Assembly: GCA_002479075.1 (NCBI GenBank) | Contig: DLLG01000004.1 | Location: 501,081 to 565,080, forward strand | Length of the DNA: 64,000 nt | Reading direction: 5' to 3' | Source: Clostridiales bacterium UBA7568 | Lineage (GTDB): Bacteria; Bacillota; Clostridia; Oscillospirales; CAG-272 | Part shown: piece by piece, positions 59,915 to 64,000 of the stretch | Numbering within the stretch: the stretch's first letter is position 1 | Layout of the letters: each line of letters begins with the position of its first letter | The notes under the pieces: model-generated | Told to the model about the DNA's origin: nothing | The model's database searches: none | What the model saw: the letters and a program-made list of their open reading frames with translations, nothing else | Made by a program: the position numbers and the translations under genes

Positions 59915-61237
59915 ATGAAAACTGTTATAGATGCATTTTTAATCGTATTATTGTTCTTTATCTGCCTAAGCATGGCTGTTGGAATAATGGTCACTGAAAA
60001 TCGTAAACATCGTTTACTGCTTGCTATTGTGTTTATTGCAGTGGTTTCATTTACAGTCATGGCAGTTAAGCATATACTCAATGTATCATCTTTGGGGAGG
60101 ACATCGCTCGGTATTGCTATTGGGGTAATTTTTATTCCTTTGGGCATCGGAGCAAAATTCTTTTTCGGAAAGAAAAAGCCGAAGGTTTGGAAAACCCCCG
60201 GAGGAACGGCAAGCAGCATATACCTTAAAATGTTAAAGGAGCAAACCCTTGTTGCTGTCGGCAGTGAAAGCGATAGGAACAGATTTAGAGACGGTCTGTT
60301 ATACACTCTTTTGTATTCATCTCCTGCTTCTGCTCAAATCGTTTTTCTAAGTTCAAAAATAGAGAGCTTCGCCCAATACAAGAAACTCCCACATATTAGA
60401 GCATATAGCACAGATAGAAAGCGGTCGTTTGAGATTCTGAACAGTCTGAATGGCATGGTGAGGTATCGATGCAAAAGCGCAAATCAGCTTTGCCCCATCT
60501 ACATTATCATAGATGACTTTGCTGAGATGGTAAATGCGAACAATAATTTTATTTATCAGGTGAATCGGCTTGCACGATGTGAAGAAGCGGCAAATATAAA
60601 GTTGTGGTTGTTCTCGTCCTCTTTTAAGTTCAATGATTGTTTGCTCACCCCAAACATACACACAGGGACTGCATTACAGGGCGGTAAATGGGAACAAACT
60701 TCAAACAGACTCGCCTATCATACTGATGACCATTGGGGTGTATACGACATCGTGCCACTATCTGTTGAGGACTTGCACGAAAGAATCCTTTGGTGGTGCA
60801 AGCAGCATACAAGAAGCGGTTATGACCGCCTTTTCGACATCCATCCGGATAAAACACTTTATAGCTATCTTTATCGCCTTTCACCCGCTTCATCTGATTC
60901 TGTACGACTGAAAGTTGAAGAGATGTCCGGGTTAGAATATGAATCTTATGTAGCTGCAAAACTCCGAACAATGGGATATAAGAATGTTTCTGTTACACCC
61001 GGCAGTGGAGATTATGGCGCAGATGTTATAGGCTACGACAAAAACGGGGTTAAGACCTGTTTCCAGTGTAAAAAATATCAAGGGGCTGTGGGGGTTTCCG
61101 CTGTGCAGGAAATCATTGCAGCAAAAGCCTATTATGGTTGCGAAAAAGCGGTCGTTATAACAACGGCAATATTTACACCAAATGCTCGAAACCTTGCAGA
61201 AAAAGCCGGGGTAAAGCTGATTTCTAATTTTTACTGA
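59915..61237 (+). CDS. membrane protein fusing an inactive FtsK-like domain to an Mrr nuclease
   Basis: The 440-residue protein has three hydrophobic helices (about 5-25, 33-51 and 64-82). An FtsK-like segment follows at 90-305 and an Mrr-type nuclease domain at 338-440. The FtsK part aligns with the FtsK-type protein at 57180-57929 from VWKTPGGTA, but the Walker A position reads GSESDRNR (116-123) and lacks Lys and Ser. Walker B is retained as IIIDDFAEM. In the nuclease, Glu343, Asp370 in GDYGADVIG and Gln384/Lys386 in CFQCKKY form the PD-(D/E)XK set. It starts 4 bases after the XRE gene. I know of no described protein with this order. Confidence 0.85.
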   Translation: MKTVIDAFLIVLLFFICLSMAVGIMVTENRKHRLLLAIVFIAVVSFTVMAVKHILNVSSLGRTSLGIAIGVIFIPLGIGAKFFFGKKKPKVWKTPGGTASSIYLKMLKEQTLVAVGSESDRNRFRDGLLYTLLYSSPASAQIVFLSSKIESFAQYKKLPHIRAYSTDRKRSFEILNSLNGMVRYRCKSANQLCPIYIIIDDFAEMVNANNNFIYQVNRLARCEEAANIKLWLFSSSFKFNDCLLTPNIHTGTALQGGKWEQTSNRLAYHTDDHWGVYDIVPLSVEDLHERILWWCKQHTRSGYDRLFDIHPDKTLYSYLYRLSPASSDSVRLKVEEMSGLEYESYVAAKLRTMGYKNVSVTPGSGDYGADVIGYDKNGVKTCFQCKKYQGAVGVSAVQEIIAAKAYYGCEKAVVITTAIFTPNARNLAEKAGVKLISNFY

Positions 61238-61248
61238 GGAGGTGCGTT

Positions 61249-61494
61249 ATGAAGTTGGTGATAAGGCTCATTGGAAAGATGCTCTATTTCATCATTTGTG
61301 GCACACTTTCCGTTGTGGCTCTTCTGCTTTACACTCCTATAGCGATTATCAAGGCTTGCAATGGAAAACATGCGTTCAAAAACAATCGAGTGAAAAGGAA
61401 AGCTACTGCAATCCAAAAAGAAACTGTTGCAGTTGAGGACTCAACGACATGGGTTGACCAAATTGAAGAAATAGATGCTTTGCTTGAGGATTGA
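61249..61494 (+). CDS. small membrane protein of unknown function
   Basis: This 81-residue protein has a single membrane helix near residues 8-33 and a charged, acidic cytoplasmic or extracytoplasmic tail (VEDSTTWVDQIEEIDALLED). It is preceded by GAGGAGGTGCG and lies 11 bases after the FtsK-like/Mrr fusion. It is therefore probably part of the same operon and may be a partner or inhibitor of that protein. No family is recognised. Confidence 0.7.
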   Translation: MKLVIRLIGKMLYFIICGTLSVVALLLYTPIAIIKACNGKHAFKNNRVKRKATAIQKETVAVEDSTTWVDQIEEIDALLED

Positions 61495-61545
61495 ATCAGT
61501 GCGTCATATACTATGCAATGATTTGCAAAAGTTTATAGAAACCTC

Positions 61546-61574
61546 TTGACAACGAGAAAATTCTCTGCTATACT
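61546..61574 (+). promoter_or_regulatory. promoter of the leader RNA and excisionase operon
   Basis: TTGACA at 61546-61551 and TATACT at 61569-61574 are 17 bases apart. A perfect palindrome GAGAAAATTCTC (61554-61565) sits in the spacer, a candidate operator. Confidence 0.85.
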
Positions 61575-61580
61575 ATACGT

Positions 61581-61810
61581 GGACAATGAAAGTGTCCGGT
61601 CAACTAAATATTGCGATAACAAGCAGTGGTGTATATGCCGAATGCAGGCTGAAATCTTCTTGTCATATAGTCTAAAAGAAGTCTTATGATTTATCTGTAT
61701 GACCGCCAATGTTTGATTTATAGTCGCACACAGCTGTAGTTTAATAATTGAAGGCGTTATGTAAGCGTACAGTCAATGTTCCGTATGGAATGTTGGCTGT
61801 GCGCTTTTTT
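61581..61810 (+). ncRNA. structured leader RNA with an 18-bp terminator hairpin
   Basis: The expected transcript begins with GGACA-(7)-TGTCC, a hairpin at its very 5' end (61581-61597). It finishes with an 18-bp stem (61765-61782 with 61787-61804, all G-T pairs tolerated) around GTAT, then six T. The hairpin lies 17 bases before the AAAGGAGGT ribosome site of the next gene, so it may act as an attenuator. The segment between is about 165 bases and otherwise gene-free. Confidence 0.7.
61586..61675 (+). CDS. possible 29-codon leader peptide
   Basis: An ATG 5 bases from the expected transcript start opens a 29-residue frame that begins MKVSGQLNIAITSS, has two cysteines, and ends at 61675. There is no ribosome site because the start is nearly leaderless. 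It may be fortuitous or part of an attenuation mechanism. It is listed only as a candidate. Confidence 0.3.
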   Translation: MKVSGQLNIAITSSGVYAECRLKSSCHIV

Positions 61811-61841
61811 GTTGTTCAAATAACAATAAAGGAGGTTACCC

Positions 61842-62072
61842 ATGCCAATCACGGTTTATACCCTCGATGAGAAAATCGCCATTGAAACTGCGGCAAAACA
61901 AGAACTTCTCGATAGTTTGGAAGCAGAACGACAGGAGCGACTTGCTAAGAATCGTGCCTACAAGGCTGTGTGGCGAAGTAAAAACAAAGACAAGATTCGT
62001 GTGGCAAACAGGCGGTATTACGAAAAAAAGAAAGCTGCCAAAGCAGTGCGAGACAAACTGCAAATTAAATGA
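61842..62072 (+). CDS. small highly charged protein of unknown function
   Basis: This 76-residue protein is rich in Lys, Arg, Glu and Ala and predicted mostly helical (KQELLDSLEAERQERLAKNR, then KIRVANRRYYEKKKAAKAVR). A strong AAAGGAGGT site precedes it. It heads a compact operon with an excisionase-type protein and a DUF927-like ATPase. DNA or RNA binding is plausible from the charge pattern, but no fold is recognised. Confidence 0.7.
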   Translation: MPITVYTLDEKIAIETAAKQELLDSLEAERQERLAKNRAYKAVWRSKNKDKIRVANRRYYEKKKAAKAVRDKLQIK

Positions 62073-62094
62073 AATGCACGAGGAGGTGCGGAAA

Positions 62095-62310
62095 ATGGAA
62101 AACACAATTCTTACAGAAACAAATCGGCAGTTTGTAACGGTTAGGCAAGCTGTCAAAATCACCGGGCTTTCCGAGCGTTTTATTCGCATGGGACTAAGCG
62201 ATGGAAGAATCCCACACTTAAAGGTCGGAGTCAAGTATTTGATAAATCTGCCACAGTTTGAAAAATGGCTCGATTCTGAAAGTCAAAAGGTGATAGTCGA
62301 TGGAAAATAA
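62095..62310 (+). CDS. excisionase-type helix-turn-helix protein
   Basis: This 71-residue protein has an MerR/excisionase-like HTH: FVTVRQAVKITGLSERFIRM, a wing with DGRIPHLKVGVKYLI and a terminal helix LPQFEKWLD, as in HTH_17 proteins. These proteins direct excision of integrative elements or regulate them. The ATG at 62095 follows AGGAGGTGCGG. An alternative ATG 21 bases upstream is possible. The next gene overlaps its 3' end. Confidence 0.85.
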   Translation: MENTILTETNRQFVTVRQAVKITGLSERFIRMGLSDGRIPHLKVGVKYLINLPQFEKWLDSESQKVIVDGK

Positions 62311-64000
62311 CGCTTATATCGCTTCACGCTTAGAAGGAACAGACTATAGCGGAAACGATACGGCTCTTTTCCGAAATGAGGTTAAGAAAAAGCAGGATGA
62401 ATCGTATGTTGTTAATACAAGACTCGCCAATGGTAGTATCGTAGGAGAATCACTTATCAAGCGAGATGATGGTGCTACGGTAGAGAGCAGAATTGTTCTC
62501 GGCGTATATGCAGTCGGAAGATATTTGGGGCAAATTGAAATCCCCCAACAAGATTTTGAAACTAAACTTATGCAGTATCTCCCATTGGAGTTTCGCCCCA
62601 CCGTGGGTGGCAACTCTAAAGCCTATATCGCTGATTCCATTCGTGCTCAGGCTGACAAAATGAAACAGCTAACGATTTATCAGCATACAGGATGGCGAAT
62701 TATTGACGGTACTGTTGCTTTTCTTCACAATGGTGGTGCAATCGGAAAAGAAGGGGTTACTGTAGAACTTGAAGGAAAGTCCTCGCAGTTTATGTTCACA
62801 ACTGACTCCCATAATGACCGATGGGAAACTTTCAAAAAATATTTGAGTGTTGCCCCTCACGCCGTTACCTATCCGTTACTTGCAATAAGTGCGCTTTCCC
62901 CGCTCAATGAGTTTCTGAGAAAAGCTCGATGCGAGCCATCCTTCCTGCTGTTCCTACTTGGGCGTACCGGCTCAGGGAAAAGTACCCTTGCGGCATTAAC
63001 CCTTTGCTTTTTCGGAGAGTTTGGAAACAAGGGATTACCCGCTTCCAGTAAAGACACTGTGAATGCTCTTGAAAAGATGGGATTTTTGACAAAGGACATT
63101 CTCACAGTGATTGACGATTTCCGTCCATCAACAAGCCAAAGCGAACGCTCACGATTAGCGTATACAACGCAGGAGCTTTGTCGGGCTTATGGAGACCGAA
63201 CGGGAAAAAATCGAATGAACGCTGATGGCTCTATGAGGGCAAGCTACCCGCCCAGAGGGAACGCCATTCTAACCGGGGAAGATATTCCGGTCATCGGAGA
63301 AAGCGGTGAAGCAAGGTTTTTGACCGTTGAGGTTATAAAATCCGAAGTCAATATGCAACTTGTGCAGGATGTTGATAGCAAGCACATTCATTTGAACGAG
63401 TGTATGCGTGATTATATCACATGGCTTATCCCATTGTATGAAAGATTACCTGACACTTTGAACAAACGCTTTTTGGAGTTGCGCACGAAAGCTCAGTCAG
63501 GAGGACATGGAAGAATTGCAGAATCAATCGCTCATTTACAATTAGCAATCGAAGTGTGGTGTCTATTCATGCGCTCTGCTGACCTTATAAGCGAGACAGA
63601 AGCAACAGACATGAAAGAGGAAGCATGGGTAATTTTTCGAGATTTGGCTGACAAAAATAACAAAGCCCTAATTGCAGAAAAACCGAGTGTGCAATTTCTT
63701 TCAGCCCTGAGGGAACTGCTGCTTACGGGAAAAGTCAAGCTATTCCCTACAGATACTTCTTTGATGGGTAGCGAAGGTATTGGTTGGAAAGATGGCAATT
63801 ATGCATACTTGAATTGGGGTACTGCGTATAACGCCGTGTGTAAATACTATCGAGAGCGAGATGGAGTTTTTCCGTTGGGAACAAATCAGTTGCTTAAACA
63901 TTTAGCAGCGGAACACTATATTGTTTCTGATAAGGACAATAACTCTAAACTGAAAAAACTCGGTGGAAAAACTCGCCGTGTAGTTTGGCTTCATATTGAT
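62300..64000 (+). CDS. DUF927-like P-loop ATPase of a mobile element, 3' end outside
   Basis: The frame is open from the ATG at 62300 to the window edge (567 codons). Walker A is GRTGSGKST near residues 221-229 and Walker B is TVIDDFRP near 268-275. The segments HTGWRIIDGTVAFLHNGGAIG and ILTGEDIPVIGESGEARFL are characteristic of the DUF927/phage-type helicase-like family found with mobile-element primases. It is likely a replication or DNA-processing ATPase. The start overlaps the excisionase gene by 11 bases. Its 3' end and partner genes lie outside the window. Confidence 0.85.
   Translation, partial: MENNAYIASRLEGTDYSGNDTALFRNEVKKKQDESYVVNTRLANGSIVGESLIKRDDGATVESRIVLGVYAVGRYLGQIEIPQQDFETKLMQYLPLEFRPTVGGNSKAYIADSIRAQADKMKQLTIYQHTGWRIIDGTVAFLHNGGAIGKEGVTVELEGKSSQFMFTTDSHNDRWETFKKYLSVAPHAVTYPLLAISALSPLNEFLRKARCEPSFLLFLLGRTGSGKSTLAALTLCFFGEFGNKGLPASSKDTVNALEKMGFLTKDILTVIDDFRPSTSQSERSRLAYTTQELCRAYGDRTGKNRMNADGSMRASYPPRGNAILTGEDIPVIGESGEARFLTVEVIKSEVNMQLVQDVDSKHIHLNECMRDYITWLIPLYERLPDTLNKRFLELRTKAQSGGHGRIAESIAHLQLAIEVWCLFMRSADLISETEATDMKEEAWVIFRDLADKNNKALIAEKPSVQFLSALRELLLTGKVKLFPTDTSLMGSEGIGWKDGNYAYLNWGTAYNAVCKYYRERDGVFPLGTNQLLKHLAAEHYIVSDKDNNSKLKKLGGKTRRVVWLHID

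Larger units (their letters stand above)
56400..64000. mobile_element. left part of an integrative or plasmid-derived element
   Basis: The block is called from content, not from an identified boundary. It has an FtsK-type motor, an excisionase-type HTH, a DUF927-like ATPase, XRE-type regulation, and a composition that jumps between GC-rich and AT-rich segments. No integrase, relaxase or defined attachment site lies within the window. The right end is outside. The left end is probably between 56394 and 56980. Housekeeping genes stop abruptly at the SdpI-like gene. Confidence 0.75.

Overview
The window looks like a chromosome segment of a spore-forming Clostridia-class Firmicute, probably a gut anaerobe of the Oscillospiraceae/Ruminococcaceae type. 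The reasons are PolC, a CIRCE-controlled hrcA-grpE-dnaK-dnaJ operon, yabP/yabQ/divIC sporulation and division genes, ECF vitamin transport, and strong RBSs with TTGACA-17-TATAAT promoters. Most genes are conserved housekeeping genes. The last ~7.6 kb is a mobile element that continues past the right edge.

Layout. 1-5.6 kb: end of a methyltransferase, the ECF transporter module ecfA1-ecfA2-ecfT, truA, a DUF5711 membrane protein and a CvpA-like protein. 5.6-9.6 kb: a ClpE-like unfoldase and the UPF0237/UPF0210 pair. 9.7-13 kb: a surface pair, a Thr-rich lipoprotein and a secreted M6-type metalloprotease. 13-17 kb: a metallophosphoesterase, YhaM, and on the minus strand a TPP riboswitch with thiT-thiN. 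17-22.8 kb: heat-shock operon plus prmA. 22.8-30 kb: a membrane protein with a long structured leader, a CdaR-like regulator, an S41 protease, greA, a lysS carrying an extra tRNA-binding domain, and four tRNAs. 30-34.5 kb: pyrophosphatase, a TfoX-N protein, an extragenic repeat, and ychF-nfo-nahK on the minus strand. 34.5-39.3 kb: two-component system, rpe, epsC, a HAD phosphatase. 39.4-50.2 kb: pyrH-frr-uppS-cdsA-dxr-rseP-ispG-polC. 50.2-56.3 kb: hup-rqcP-yabP-yabQ-divIC, brnQ, a GNAT protein and an SdpI-like protein with duplicated promoter cassettes.

From about 56.4 kb the character changes. Composition becomes mosaic: 37 of 60 bases are G+C at 58021-58080 and 19 of 60 at 60301-60360. The genes are those of an integrative or plasmid-like element: a stand-alone FtsK motor, a conserved hypothetical protein, small membrane proteins, an XRE regulator, an excisionase-type HTH protein and a DUF927-like ATPase cut by the window edge. 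The most unusual gene (59915-61237) joins membrane helices, an FtsK-like domain that has lost its Walker A lysine, and a C-terminal Mrr-type nuclease domain. It is paralogous to the intact soluble FtsK motor encoded 2 kb away. The same element carries a compact candidate small RNA (58888-58969) and a ~230-nt leader ending in an 18-bp terminator hairpin (61581-61810). This module is the best candidate for an undescribed system. Its function is inferred, not shown.
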